Shown: positions 25,229 to 33,585 of the stretch, piece after piece
Numbering within the stretch: the first letter of the stretch is position 1
How the letters are laid out: the number at the start of each line of letters is the position of its first letter
Source of the DNA: Scatosoma sp045644545
GTDB lineage: Bacteria > Bacillota > Clostridia > Christensenellales > Borkfalkiaceae
Direction of reading: 5' to 3'
NCBI GenBank assembly: GCA_045644545.1
Contig: JAZRHC010000009.1
Location: forward strand, 62,001 to 126,000
Length of the DNA: 64,000 bases
Notes under the pieces: generated by a model
Seen by the model: the letters and a program-made list of their open reading frames with translations, nothing else
Told to the model about the DNA's origin: nothing
The model's database searches: none
Translations under genes and position numbers: made by a program

Positions 25229-25522
25229 TTATTTATTGGACTTTTTCGCCTTCGTTTTCGAAGGGCTGAGTTTTTCGGATTTTTCCATCGCGCCCGTCTT
25301 TACGAGCAAGTTCTTTACCGTTTCCGTGGGTTGCGCGCCCTTTTTAAGCCATTCTTTTGCAAGCTCAACGTTGATATCGAGCGTTGCGGGATCGGTCGTG
25401 GGAACGTAGTGTCCGATGCAGTCGATGTATTCGCCCGTCGCAGCTTTTCTGCTGTCCGCAACTACTACACGATAGATAGGGTTCTTTTTGTCGCCCATTC
25501 TGAAAAGTCTCATTTTTACCAT
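25229..25522 (-). CDS. rpsP: 30S ribosomal protein S16
   Basis: The ATG at 25522 has GGAGG 8 bases upstream; the in-frame ATG further up overlaps that site. The 97-residue protein has MRLFRMGDKKNPIYRVVVAD and ..IGHYVPTTDP, the S16 signature, and a Lys/Ser-rich tail. It follows ffh by about 155 bases. Confidence 0.97.
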   Translation of the reverse strand: MVKMRLFRMGDKKNPIYRVVVADSRKAATGEYIDCIGHYVPTTDPATLDINVELAKEWLKKGAQPTETVKNLLVKTGAMEKSEKLSPSKTKAKKSNK

Positions 25523-25679
25523 AATAAATACCTCCATAGTATCTTAAAATATTTTTTCTTTATTTTTTCCGCGGGGTCGCCGCGTTTTTTCCGTTGTGAA
25601 TTTATATTGTGCTCTTAAAACGAAGCAAGACGCGAGCAAGACTCGACGAAGAATTGCGAAGCAGATTCTTCGTTTTTAC

Positions 25680-26999
25680 TCAAAACGGCAAGCGGAATTT
25701 TCCCTTACCGCCTTTTAATTGCTTCATAAGCATTTTCGTCTGCTCGTATTGCTTCAAAAGCTGGTTGATCTCCTGCACGCTTCTGCCCGAGCCCGCCGCG
25801 ATACGGCGTTTTCTGCGACTGTCGATAATCGCGGGGTTTTCGCGCTCTTGCGTCGTCATCGAAAGAATGATCGCCTTCGTATGCTCGATCTTTTTCTCGT
25901 CAAGATCTTCTTCCTTGACCTTTAACTTGCTCATACCGGGGAGCATCGAGAGCATCGCGGAAGCGCCGCCCATCTTTTTCATCATTGAGAACTGTTCGAG
26001 ATAATCGCTGAGCGTGAAGGAATTTTCACGCATTTTCTTTTGCATTTTCAGCGCGTCTTCTTCCGTGATCGCCTGTTGCGCCTTCTCGATTAAAGACAAC
26101 ACGTCGCCCATACCGAGAATTCTCGAAGCCATACGGTCGGGATAAAAAGGCTCTAAATCGGTGAGCTTTTCGCCAACCCCGATAAACTTGATAGGCTTGC
26201 CCGTTACCGCTTTGATGGATAAGCACGCCCCGCCGCGGGTGTCGCCGTCGAGCTTGGTTAAAATCACGCCCGTGATGGCGAGCCGTTCGTTAAAGGTCTG
26301 CGCGACGTTCACCGCCTCTTGACCCGTCATTGCGTCCACGACGAGCAACGTTTCGGTGATCTCGACTTCCTTTTTGATATTTTCGAGCTCCTGCATTAAG
26401 GTATCGTCGATTTGAAGCCGACCTGCGGTATCCAAAATCACGGTGTCGTAGTTCATAGACTTTGCGTATTCGATCGCCTGTTTCGCGGTTTTTACGGGGC
26501 TTTGCGTGCCCTTTTCGAATACTTCCGTTTGGCAGTTTCTGCCCACGACTTGAAGCTGCGTGATCGCGGCGGGACGGTAGATATCGCCCGCGACGAGAAG
26601 GGGCTTTTTGCCCTGTTTTTTAAGCTGCAACGCAAGCTTTCCGCAAAGGGTGGTTTTGCCCGCGCCCTGCAAACCGCACATCATAATCACGGTGGGAGGC
26701 TTGGGCGAAACTTCTATTTTCGCGTTTTTCGCGCCCATCAGCGCGATCAACTCCTCGTTGACGATCTTGATCACCTGTTGCGCGGGGTTTAACGACGAGA
26801 GGATCTCCTGCCCGACCGCTTTTTCCGAAACCTCCGCGATAAACTGCTTGGCGACCTTTAAGTTTACGTCGGCTTCCAAAAGCGCAACGCGCACCTCGCG
26901 CATCGCCGTGCGGATTTCAAGCTCGGTGAGCTTGCCCCGCTTCGTAAGCTTGGAAAATATATGATTTAATCTTTCGGATAACGAACCGAATAACGCCAT
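25680..26999 (-). CDS. ffh: signal recognition particle protein Ffh
   Basis: The 439-residue GTPase has the N domain, G1 GLQGAGKTTLCGKLA, DTAGRLQIDD, G4 TKLDGDTRGGA, and a methionine-rich M domain with MKKMGGASAMLSMLPGM for 4.5S RNA and signal-peptide binding. It targets ribosome-nascent chains to FtsY. It follows ylxM by 10 bases. Confidence 0.98.
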   Translation of the reverse strand: MALFGSLSERLNHIFSKLTKRGKLTELEIRTAMREVRVALLEADVNLKVAKQFIAEVSEKAVGQEILSSLNPAQQVIKIVNEELIALMGAKNAKIEVSPKPPTVIMMCGLQGAGKTTLCGKLALQLKKQGKKPLLVAGDIYRPAAITQLQVVGRNCQTEVFEKGTQSPVKTAKQAIEYAKSMNYDTVILDTAGRLQIDDTLMQELENIKKEVEITETLLVVDAMTGQEAVNVAQTFNERLAITGVILTKLDGDTRGGACLSIKAVTGKPIKFIGVGEKLTDLEPFYPDRMASRILGMGDVLSLIEKAQQAITEEDALKMQKKMRENSFTLSDYLEQFSMMKKMGGASAMLSMLPGMSKLKVKEEDLDEKKIEHTKAIILSMTTQERENPAIIDSRRKRRIAAGSGRSVQEINQLLKQYEQTKMLMKQLKGGKGKFRLPF

Positions 27000-27009
27000 A
27001 CGAGCCTCT

Positions 27010-27279
27010 TTACTTTATACTTTTTTTGAGCGAGTCGATCTCCGCTTGCAACTGCGCGCTCACGCGAGCGAAACCGAGCTTTTGCTCGTATTTTTCGAGC
27101 TGCTTGCGGGTCTTTGCCAAACAATCGGAAACGCTCTGGCGGGATACCCCTTTTTCCTCGGCGATTTCCCCTAAGGACAAATCGTAGGTGAAATACAAAT
27201 CGGTGATCTCCCTTTGCTTTTCCGTGAGAAGGGGGGAATAAAGATCCCAAAGCCTGAGAAAGTTCAGATCGTCTTTCAT
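27010..27279 (-). CDS. ylxM: SRP-associated HTH protein YlxM (UPF0122)
   Basis: Start at 27279 follows GGAGG closely. The 89-residue protein has LTEKQREITDLYFTYDLSL and GEIAEEKGVSRQSVSDCL, a sigma-70 region-4-like helix-turn-helix, then a helix-rich tail. YlxM proteins accompany ffh in Firmicutes and can modulate SRP assembly. It is the first gene after the promoter at 27309-27337. Confidence 0.94.
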   Translation of the reverse strand: MKDDLNFLRLWDLYSPLLTEKQREITDLYFTYDLSLGEIAEEKGVSRQSVSDCLAKTRKQLEKYEQKLGFARVSAQLQAEIDSLKKSIK

Positions 27280-27308
27280 TTCCCACCTCCGCGCTGTTTC
27301 CATACGTT

Positions 27309-27337
27309 ATTATAACGGATAAAAACAAGACTGTCAA
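27309..27337 (-). promoter_or_regulatory. promoter of the ylxM-ffh-rpsP operon
   Basis: Minus-strand TTGACA (27332-27337), 17 bases, TATAAT (27309-27314). Confidence 0.85.
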
Positions 27338-27367
27338 GCATTTTTACTTGACAGTCGGAAAATTTTT

Positions 27368-28621
27368 TTAAAAAAGGTGTAGCAAATCGACTAAGATTGC
27401 AAAGCCGAACAAAAGGATAATGCCCGCGAAATGAACGGCGGCTTCCACTTTTCGGTTGACGGGCTTTCGGCGTATCCATTCGATTACGCAGAAAATCACT
27501 TTGCAACCATCGAGCGCGGGGATCGGCAACAGATTGAACACGGCGAGGTTGACCCCGATAAACGCCGCGATATTGAGGAAGGATAAAACGCTGCTCGAAG
27601 CCGCTTCCGCCGTGACGGAAATCGTCGTGATCGGGCCTCCGACCGCGTCCATTCCGAGCTTTCCCGTGACGAGTTCGCCCAAAGAACGCAAAACGACGCC
27701 GCCGATCTTCACGGAATACGCCAAAGAATGTCCGATTCCTTCAAAAAATCCTTGCTTGACGGTAACGGTGTATAAACCGTCCAATCCAAGCGCGTTCAAG
27801 AGCCGACCCGTGTCGGACATATTCACGAAGTCCGCGTTTTCCTGCAAGGTGAGCTTTACCGTTCGTTCTTTCCCTTCGCGAAGAATTTTTACTTTAACGG
27901 TATCGCCCGCCTTTTTACCGTCGAGAACGTCCATATAATCGGTGATCAAATACAAGCTTTCGCCGCCGATTTCAAGGATAATATCCCCTTCTTGCAAAAC
28001 GGGCTCGACCGTTTGCACGGAAGCTTCCGTCGCGCCGTTTTCGGCGGGTTTTTCCCATACCGTATATAACGGTCTGCCGATACAAGTGAACATCACGATT
28101 AAAAGCACGAGCGCCAACAAATAATTCATCGTCGCACCCGCGATCAAAACGATAATGCGCTTCCAAGGGGGCTGATCGTTGAAGCGTTCCCCTTTGGGCT
28201 CGGGGTATTCCTCTTTTTTCTCCTCGACGGGCTTTTGGGCGGGCGTTTCGGAGTCTTTCGTTTCGGGTGCGGGTTGAATGGACTCGTCCGTCATATCCTC
28301 GAACACCGCTTCGGCAGGCTCTTGCTTTTGCGCAGGGGCAGGTTTTTCGGGTTCGTCAGCTTCGTCCTCGCCGTCGAAGGCGCAATAACCGCCCAAAGGG
28401 ATCACGCGCACGGCGAAAAGCTCGCCCGTTTTTTTACTGCGCTTTTTAAAAAGAGCAGGTCCGAAACCGACGGAAAATTCGTTAATTTTAAAGCCGAGTA
28501 TTTTCCCCGCGAGATAGTGCCCGAACTCGTGAATGGTGACCATCGCGAGCAAGATCACGATCGCGAGGAGCACCCCGCCGACGCTTTTCATTACGCTTGC
28601 AAAACTTAATAAATTATTCAA
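27368..28621 (-). CDS. rseP: RseP/RasP site-2 metalloprotease with an acidic insertion
   Basis: The 417-residue protease has the zinc motif HEFGHYLAGK in its first helix, IPLGGYCAF, a PDZ domain (about 195-285) and the distal LLPIPALDGCK ligand segment, with four membrane helices. It cuts membrane-bound anti-sigma factors and signal peptides within the membrane. Between GGY and the next helix lies an inserted Glu/Pro-rich stretch of about 55 residues. The start is a TTG; a GGGG site precedes it and the internal ATG at 28591 has none. It ends the pyrH-frr-uppS-cdsA-dxr-rseP series. Confidence 0.93.
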   Translation of the reverse strand: MNNLLSFASVMKSVGGVLLAIVILLAMVTIHEFGHYLAGKILGFKINEFSVGFGPALFKKRSKKTGELFAVRVIPLGGYCAFDGEDEADEPEKPAPAQKQEPAEAVFEDMTDESIQPAPETKDSETPAQKPVEEKKEEYPEPKGERFNDQPPWKRIIVLIAGATMNYLLALVLLIVMFTCIGRPLYTVWEKPAENGATEASVQTVEPVLQEGDIILEIGGESLYLITDYMDVLDGKKAGDTVKVKILREGKERTVKLTLQENADFVNMSDTGRLLNALGLDGLYTVTVKQGFFEGIGHSLAYSVKIGGVVLRSLGELVTGKLGMDAVGGPITTISVTAEAASSSVLSFLNIAAFIGVNLAVFNLLPIPALDGCKVIFCVIEWIRRKPVNRKVEAAVHFAGIILLFGFAILVDLLHLF

Positions 28622-28706
28622 TCCCCAAAACCCCTTTCCCGATAGTGTTTGATTTTTTTCGGAAGGTTATACCTTTTTTCTCTTTCGAGTATCGCTAAAC
28701 CGCAAG

Positions 28707-29855
28707 TTATTTTTTAATAAATTCTTTCGCGCGGGCACGGGCGATAAAATCTTCTTCCCGTAACGCCGCGTAGCTATCCGCTTTTTTTCGCGCCGTCGCG
28801 TTCAAAACGCCGTCTATCACTTCCGCGATTGCCGTGAACGGAATTTTTTCTTCTAAAAACGCCCGCACGGCGATCTCGCCCGCCGCGTTCAAAACGCAAG
28901 GATAGTTATCTCCCTGCTCCGCCGCCGTGAGCGCTAAGTCGTAGCAGGGAAAATCCTTGCGGTTTAACGGCTTAAAATGGATCGCGCCGAGCGCTTCGAA
29001 ATCCAGCGGTTTTAAATCGCAATCGAAGCGGTCGGGATAGGTGAGCGCGAGCTGAATAGGAAGCTCCATCGTGGGATAGCTCATTTGCGCCAAAATCCCG
29101 CCGTCGTCGAACTCGACCATTGAATGGATAATGCTTTCGGGCTGTACGACCGTGCGTATCTTTTCAAGCGGGGCGTTATACAGCCACATAGCTTCGATCA
29201 CTTCGAAACCTTTATTTAAGAGGGTCGCGCTGTCGATCGTGATTTTCGCGCCCATATTCCACGTGGGGTGTTTGAGCGCGCTGGCGGGGGAAGCGGAGCG
29301 GAGCTGTTCTCTCGTCCAGCCGTAGAACGGACCGCCGCTCGCGGTGATAATCAGCCGTTTAAAGGGCGCGTTCGTCTTAAACGAAAGGGCTTGCCAAAGC
29401 GCGGAATGTTCGCTGTCGATCGGCATTAAATCGATACCTGCCCCCTTGATTTCGTTCATAACGAGCTCGCCGCCGCAAACGAGCGTTTCCTTATTCGCAA
29501 GCGCGAGCGCCTTTTTCGCTTCGATCGCTTTTAAGGAATATTTGAGCCCCGCAAAGCCCGTCGCGGCGACGACGGCGGTATCAATATCGCCGTAAGCCAC
29601 CCCGTCGAGAGCGGCTTGTTCGCCGCAACGAAAGCAAACGCCGTTTGGAATTTCGTCCGCAATTTTTTTACCTGCACTTTCGTTTACGAGTGCGGCGTAT
29701 TTGGGTTTAAATTCCCGCACCTGCTCTAAAAACAGCTCTGCCGAACAGTTGGCAACGAGGCTTACGATTTGAAATTTTTCGGGATAGCGACGCGCGACGG
29801 AGCAGACCTGTCTGCCGATCGAGCCCGTCGAGCCGATCAAAGAAATTTTTTTCAT
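28707..29855 (-). CDS. dxr: 1-deoxy-D-xylulose 5-phosphate reductoisomerase
   Basis: The 382-residue enzyme has the NADPH site MKKISLIGSTGSIGRQVC, the metal-substrate region LMPIDSEHSALWQ and ITASGGPFYG, and KHPTWNMGAKITIDSATLLNKG. It makes methylerythritol phosphate in the non-mevalonate isoprenoid path, feeding uppS nearby. It follows cdsA after a hairpin (29871-29905). Confidence 0.97.
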   Translation of the reverse strand: MKKISLIGSTGSIGRQVCSVARRYPEKFQIVSLVANCSAELFLEQVREFKPKYAALVNESAGKKIADEIPNGVCFRCGEQAALDGVAYGDIDTAVVAATGFAGLKYSLKAIEAKKALALANKETLVCGGELVMNEIKGAGIDLMPIDSEHSALWQALSFKTNAPFKRLIITASGGPFYGWTREQLRSASPASALKHPTWNMGAKITIDSATLLNKGFEVIEAMWLYNAPLEKIRTVVQPESIIHSMVEFDDGGILAQMSYPTMELPIQLALTYPDRFDCDLKPLDFEALGAIHFKPLNRKDFPCYDLALTAAEQGDNYPCVLNAAGEIAVRAFLEEKIPFTAIAEVIDGVLNATARKKADSYAALREEDFIARARAKEFIKK

Positions 29856-29870
29856 TTCCTCTCCTGTGGA

Positions 29871-29905
29871 AAAAATACCTTTTCCGCGATGGATAAGGTA
29901 TTTTT
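29871..29905. terminator. hairpin with symmetrical A/T tracts between cdsA and dxr
   Basis: AAAAATACCTT (29871-29881) pairs with AAGGTATTTTT (29895-29905), an 11-base stem with T-run on both strands, inside the operon. It probably reduces transcription into dxr-rseP. Confidence 0.65.
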
Positions 29906-29915
29906 CGGGCGTAAA

Positions 29916-30803
29916 TTATACGAAGCTTAAAATCACGAAGGCAAGATACACGACGACCGTTGCGAAGAGCGACCCGTCGATACGGTCGAGCACCCCGCCG
30001 TGACCGGGCATAATGTTGCCCATATCCTTCAAGCCGACCTTGCGTTTTATACAGCTTTCAACGAGGTCGCCAAAAGCCGTCGCCACGGCAAGCAAAAGAC
30101 CCAAGCCAAGATAGAAAGGCAAGATCAAATACGCTTTTTCGAACGAGCCCGCCGCGCCGTTATAGGCAAAATACAAAATCGCCGCGCCGAGCATACCGCC
30201 AACGAGCCCGCCTATTCCGCCGATCACAGTTTTATTCGGGCTCAAATTAGGCGCGAGCTTTTTGGGGAAGAATTTCTTTAAGAATCTTCCGAACACGTAG
30301 GCGAGCGAATCGGCAAACGGGGACACGACGAACACGAACAAAATCGCGATATCGCCGTTGAGCGCGTACCTGGAAAGCCCCGCGCCGTCTACCGAAATAT
30401 GGTTGGAAAGGACGAGCAAGCACAAAAGCAAGCTCGGATAAACGGCGGACAAAAACGCCGTGCCGAGGTTTTCGATCGTCGTTTCATCGTGGCGCGCGAC
30501 GAGCAAGCTCAAAAGCGCAACCGACAAGAAGAACACGCAAGCGATCGTGAACAGAAGCCCTGCGCCGAGGAAATATTCCCCGAGCGCGCACGCAGGCACG
30601 CAAAGGATCGCGAACGTGAACACGATTCCCCGTTCGGCTTTCGTGGTTTTCTCCTTCATAGCGCGGAGCATTTCAAACGTGCCGATCAGCGCGAACGCGT
30701 AGGTAAGCGCGTCGAAAAATAAGTCGTTTACAAAAATTTTCAAAAGATAGAATACGAGCAACACCGCGATATAGCAACTGCCCGTAAGCAATCGAATTTT
30801 CAT
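29916..30803 (-). CDS. cdsA: phosphatidate cytidylyltransferase
   Basis: Start at 30803 follows AAAGGA. The 295-residue protein has about eight membrane helices and the C-terminal signature DMGNIMPGHGGVLDRIDGSL. CdsA makes CDP-diacylglycerol, the precursor used by pssA and the cardiolipin pathway elsewhere in this window. Confidence 0.96.
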   Translation of the reverse strand: MKIRLLTGSCYIAVLLVFYLLKIFVNDLFFDALTYAFALIGTFEMLRAMKEKTTKAERGIVFTFAILCVPACALGEYFLGAGLLFTIACVFFLSVALLSLLVARHDETTIENLGTAFLSAVYPSLLLCLLVLSNHISVDGAGLSRYALNGDIAILFVFVVSPFADSLAYVFGRFLKKFFPKKLAPNLSPNKTVIGGIGGLVGGMLGAAILYFAYNGAAGSFEKAYLILPFYLGLGLLLAVATAFGDLVESCIKRKVGLKDMGNIMPGHGGVLDRIDGSLFATVVVYLAFVILSFV

Positions 30804-30858
30804 ATAAAAGTCCTTTGGAGCGGGAAATAAACTCAACCCTGCCCCGTTCGTTTTTCAT

Positions 30859-31590
30859 TTATTCGCCTTTTTCTATCTGTTCGTCCGTCTTTCCGAAACG
30901 GCGGGTCTTAGACGAAAAATACGCGATCGCTTCGTCTAAATCCGCGTCCGAAAATTCGGGGAACATTTTATCGGAAAAATATAGCTCGGCGTACGCCGCT
31001 TGCCATAAAAGGAAGTTGGAAAGGCGCACCTCTTTGCCCGTTCTGATAATCAAATCGGGATCGGGCTGACCGCCCGTATATAAAAGTGCGGAAAGGCGTT
31101 CTTCGGTAAGCTTTTCGCCTTTTTCCACCGCAAGATTTGCCGCGCGAACGATCTCCGCGCGCGAGCCGTAAGCGAGCGCAACGTTAATTCCCTTGCCTTC
31201 AAAATCTCGCGTTTCCGCTTCCGCTTTTTCCAAAATCTCCTGCACGTCGGCGGGGAGCAAATCGCGTTCGCCGATAATTTTAAGGCGCACGCCCCGCGCG
31301 CAAACCTTGCGCATACAGTCTAAAAATCGGGTGCGGATCAGCTCGAAAAGCGCGTCGAGCTCCTTTTGCGGACGGTTTAAATTCTCCGTTGAAAGGGCGT
31401 ATACCGTGATATAGTCCACGCCCAAATCAAAGGCGTGTTCCATCAGTCCGATCATTCTGTCCACCCCTTTTTTATGCCCGTAGGCGCGGGGGCGGAGGCG
31501 GGATTTCGCCCATCTGCCGTTGCCGTCCATAATGATCGCGATATGCTTGGGCACGCGTTCGGCGCTTACCATTATTGTATTCTTTGCCAT
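30859..31590 (-). CDS. uppS: undecaprenyl diphosphate synthase
   Basis: The 243-residue cis-prenyltransferase has HIAIIMDGNGRWAKSRLRPRAYGH (catalytic Asp in MDGNGRWA), STENLNRP, and near the end the PDLIIRTGKEVRLSNFLLWQ region with YAELYFSDKMFPEF. It makes the C55 lipid carrier for peptidoglycan. It starts 3 bases after frr, with little ribosome site of its own, so translation is probably coupled. Confidence 0.97.
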   Translation of the reverse strand: MAKNTIMVSAERVPKHIAIIMDGNGRWAKSRLRPRAYGHKKGVDRMIGLMEHAFDLGVDYITVYALSTENLNRPQKELDALFELIRTRFLDCMRKVCARGVRLKIIGERDLLPADVQEILEKAEAETRDFEGKGINVALAYGSRAEIVRAANLAVEKGEKLTEERLSALLYTGGQPDPDLIIRTGKEVRLSNFLLWQAAYAELYFSDKMFPEFSDADLDEAIAYFSSKTRRFGKTDEQIEKGE

Positions 31591-31593
31591 AGC

Positions 31594-32166
31594 TTAAATA
31601 GACATCAATTCTTTTTCTTTTGCCGAAATAATGCTTTCAAGCTGACTCATATAGGAAGCAACCGTCTTTTCCACGTCCGCTTCGCAACCTGCCGTTTCGT
31701 CCTCGGAAAGCTCTTTCGCGGTCTTCATTTTCTTCAAAACGTCCATCGCGTCGCGGCGTTGGTTACGCACGGCAACCTTGGCTTCCTCGCCCATTTTCTT
31801 GATTTGTTTCACGAGTTCTTTTCTTCTTTCCTCCGTCATTACGGGGAATACGAGGCGGATCACCTGTCCGTCGTTGGTGGGCGTGATGCCGATATTCGAT
31901 TGCAAAATCGCCTTTTCCACCGCTTTCAAAAGCGATTTATCCCAAAGGTTGATCTGCAAGCAACGCGCGTCGAGTGCGGAAACGTTCCCGAGCTCGATCA
32001 GCTTGCTCATACCGCCGTACGCTTCCACTTCGATACGGTCGAGGATTTTCGGGTTTGCGCGGCCTGCGCGAATCCCGCTATATTCGTTTTCGAGGGAGTT
32101 GAGCGTTTTTTCCGCTCTCTCTTCGAGTTCGAGCATCATTTCTTCTACTTTTTCGTTTTCAATCAT
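31594..32166 (-). CDS. frr: ribosome recycling factor
   Basis: Start at 32166 follows GGAGG by 8 bases; the longer frame upstream lacks a site. The 190-residue product has GRANPKILDRIEVEAYG, LQINLWDKSLLKAVEKAI, NDGQVIRLVFPVMTEERRKELV and a C-terminal helix. It releases ribosomes after termination together with EF-G. Confidence 0.97.
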   Translation of the reverse strand: MIENEKVEEMMLELEERAEKTLNSLENEYSGIRAGRANPKILDRIEVEAYGGMSKLIELGNVSALDARCLQINLWDKSLLKAVEKAILQSNIGITPTNDGQVIRLVFPVMTEERRKELVKQIKKMGEEAKVAVRNQRRDAMDVLKKMKTAKELSEDETAGCEADVEKTVASYMSQLESIISAKEKELMSI

Positions 32167-32215
32167 TGTGTTGTCCTCCGTTTCTACGTTGATTTTTTTG
32201 ATTTTCTTATTTAAA

Positions 32216-32926
32216 TTATACGGAAATGAGCGTGCCCAAGTCCTTTTCGCCACAAACGGCGCGGATAATGGAATTCTCTTCGTTCAAGCCGAACGCAAGC
32301 GTGGGTACGTTGTTTTCCATACACATCGTCGCCGCGGTGAAATCGATCACTTTTAAGCCGCGATTGATAATGTCGGCGTATTTAAGCGATTCGTATTTTT
32401 TCGCAAACGGGTTGGTTTTGGGATCGGAATCGTAGATCCCGTCCACGTTCTTCGCCATAAGTAGCATATCCGCGTCGATCTCGCAAGCGCGAAGCGCCGC
32501 CGCCGTGTCCGTCGAGCAATAGGGATTGCCCGTGCCGCAAGCGAAAATCACGATCCTGCCCATTTCAAAATGACGAAGCGCCTTTCTTAAAATAAAGGGC
32601 TCGGCTAAGGATACCATATCGAGCGCGGTCTGTACGCGCACGGGCACGCCGCGCTGTTCGATCGCGTCCATCATTGCAAGAGAGTTCATAACCGTGGCGA
32701 GCATACCCATATGGTCGGCAGTCGTTCTGTCCATATTCGTTCCCTGACGACCGCGCCAAAAGTTCCCCCCGCCGATCACGAGCCCAACCTGTACGCCCAT
32801 ATTATGCACGGCGACGATCTGTTCGACGACCCCCGCGATCACTTCGTGATTAAGCCCGAAATGTTGATCCCCCGCGAGCGCTTCGCCCGAAAGCTTCAAA
32901 AGTACTCTCTTGTATTTTGGCTGCAT
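32216..32926 (-). CDS. pyrH: UMP kinase
   Basis: The 236-residue amino acid kinase family protein has VLLKLSGEALAG, VIGGGNFWRGRQG, TADHMGMLATVMNSLAM and IFACGTGNPYCSTDTAAALRA. It makes UDP from UMP for pyrimidine nucleotides and for cell wall sugar donors. GGAGG precedes the ATG. Confidence 0.97.
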   Translation of the reverse strand: MQPKYKRVLLKLSGEALAGDQHFGLNHEVIAGVVEQIVAVHNMGVQVGLVIGGGNFWRGRQGTNMDRTTADHMGMLATVMNSLAMMDAIEQRGVPVRVQTALDMVSLAEPFILRKALRHFEMGRIVIFACGTGNPYCSTDTAAALRACEIDADMLLMAKNVDGIYDSDPKTNPFAKKYESLKYADIINRGLKVIDFTAATMCMENNVPTLAFGLNEENSIIRAVCGEKDLGTLISV

Positions 32927-33011
32927 AGTATCCGTTATCCTCCGTTTTTCTTTTTCGTTTTTCTTAGGTTTTTGCGCGCCGAAAAAATGCCCGCAAAAAC
33001 GCCTTTTACCT

Positions 33012-33020
33012 ATTATACCA
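33012..33020 (-). promoter_or_regulatory. extended -10 promoter of the pyrH operon
   Basis: Minus-strand TGGTATAAT (TGn extension plus TATAAT). No good -35 hexamer at 17 bases. Confidence 0.55.
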
Positions 33021-33140
33021 TATTTTGCAAAAGAAAGCTATATAAATAAACCAAAAAGTTTGGAAAAAATATAAGTTTTTTGGCAGATAATTTTTACAAC
33101 TTTTTGTGATGTAAGCAAAGACTTTTTTCTTGTGTAACAC

Positions 33141-33152
33141 TATAATAAATTT
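33141..33152 (+). promoter_or_regulatory. -10 box directly before the HTH gene (leaderless start)
   Basis: TATAAT at 33141-33146 stands 6 bases before the ATG at 33153, so transcription should start at or next to the start codon. A TTACA-N11-TGTAA inverted repeat upstream (about 33094-33115) could be an operator. Confidence 0.6.
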
Positions 33153-33359
33153 ATGAATACTTACCGTTTATTTAAAGACGTTCTTCAAGAACTTATCAAA
33201 CAAAGAAATTTAACGCAAAAACAATTTGCACGAATCGTTGGCGTAAGCGAACGACAAGTGAAAGCTTGGATATCGGGGAAAAGCAAACCGAGATGCAGCT
33301 CTTTAATAAAGATTGCGATTGCTTTGAAAGTTTCCGTAAATTATTTGTTGGGTATTTGA
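33153..33359 (+). CDS. small XRE-family HTH regulator
   Basis: The 68-residue protein is essentially one helix-turn-helix domain (NLTQKQFARIVGVSERQVKAWISGKSKP with recognition helix about residues 31-40; no run over 20 quoted as one motif is needed to see it). No extra domain. It has no Shine-Dalgarno site and starts 6 bases after a TATAAT, pointing to a leaderless mRNA. The target is unknown; the nearest genes are pyrH (divergent) and tsf (convergent). Confidence 0.8.
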   Translation: MNTYRLFKDVLQELIKQRNLTQKQFARIVGVSERQVKAWISGKSKPRCSSLIKIAIALKVSVNYLLGI

Positions 33360-33412
33360 GACAAACAAAAAGATTTCGAAGATTTTTGTTTTATATAAGA
33401 GAAACAGTTACA

Positions 33413-33512
33413 GTCATTGTGAGCGTAACCGATAGGTGGAGCGAGGCAATCCCCTTTTACGCAGTCCGTAAAGTCCTTGGGATTGCTTCGTCGTTTCACT
33501 CCTCACAATGAC
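33413..33512. repeat. intergenic imperfect-palindrome repeat
   Basis: GTCATTGTGAG (33413-33423) is the exact complement of CTCACAATGAC (33502-33512); inside, GCAATCCC (33446-33453) matches GGGATTGC (33479-33486). GTCATTGCGAG..GCAATCCC-type elements of about 100 bases are known from intergenic regions of many bacteria. No gene is carried. Confidence 0.75.
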
Positions 33513-33541
33513 GCAAAAAATCGAAAAAGGCTTATTATAGG

Positions 33542-33569
33542 AAAAAACCCGCGAGAATCGCGGGTTTTT
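33542..33569. terminator. bidirectional terminator between HTH gene and tsf
   Basis: CCCGCGA and TCGCGGG form a 7-base stem flanked by AAAAAA and TTTTT. Confidence 0.9.
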
Positions 33570-33585
33570 GCGTTTTGCTTTTTAA

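Noticed and set aside
25550..25600. Hairpin CCGCGGGGTCGCCGCG with TTTTTT on the + strand upstream of rpsP
   Set aside because: The T-run faces the wrong strand for the ffh-rpsP transcript and no + strand gene is upstream; likely chance or a minor structure.
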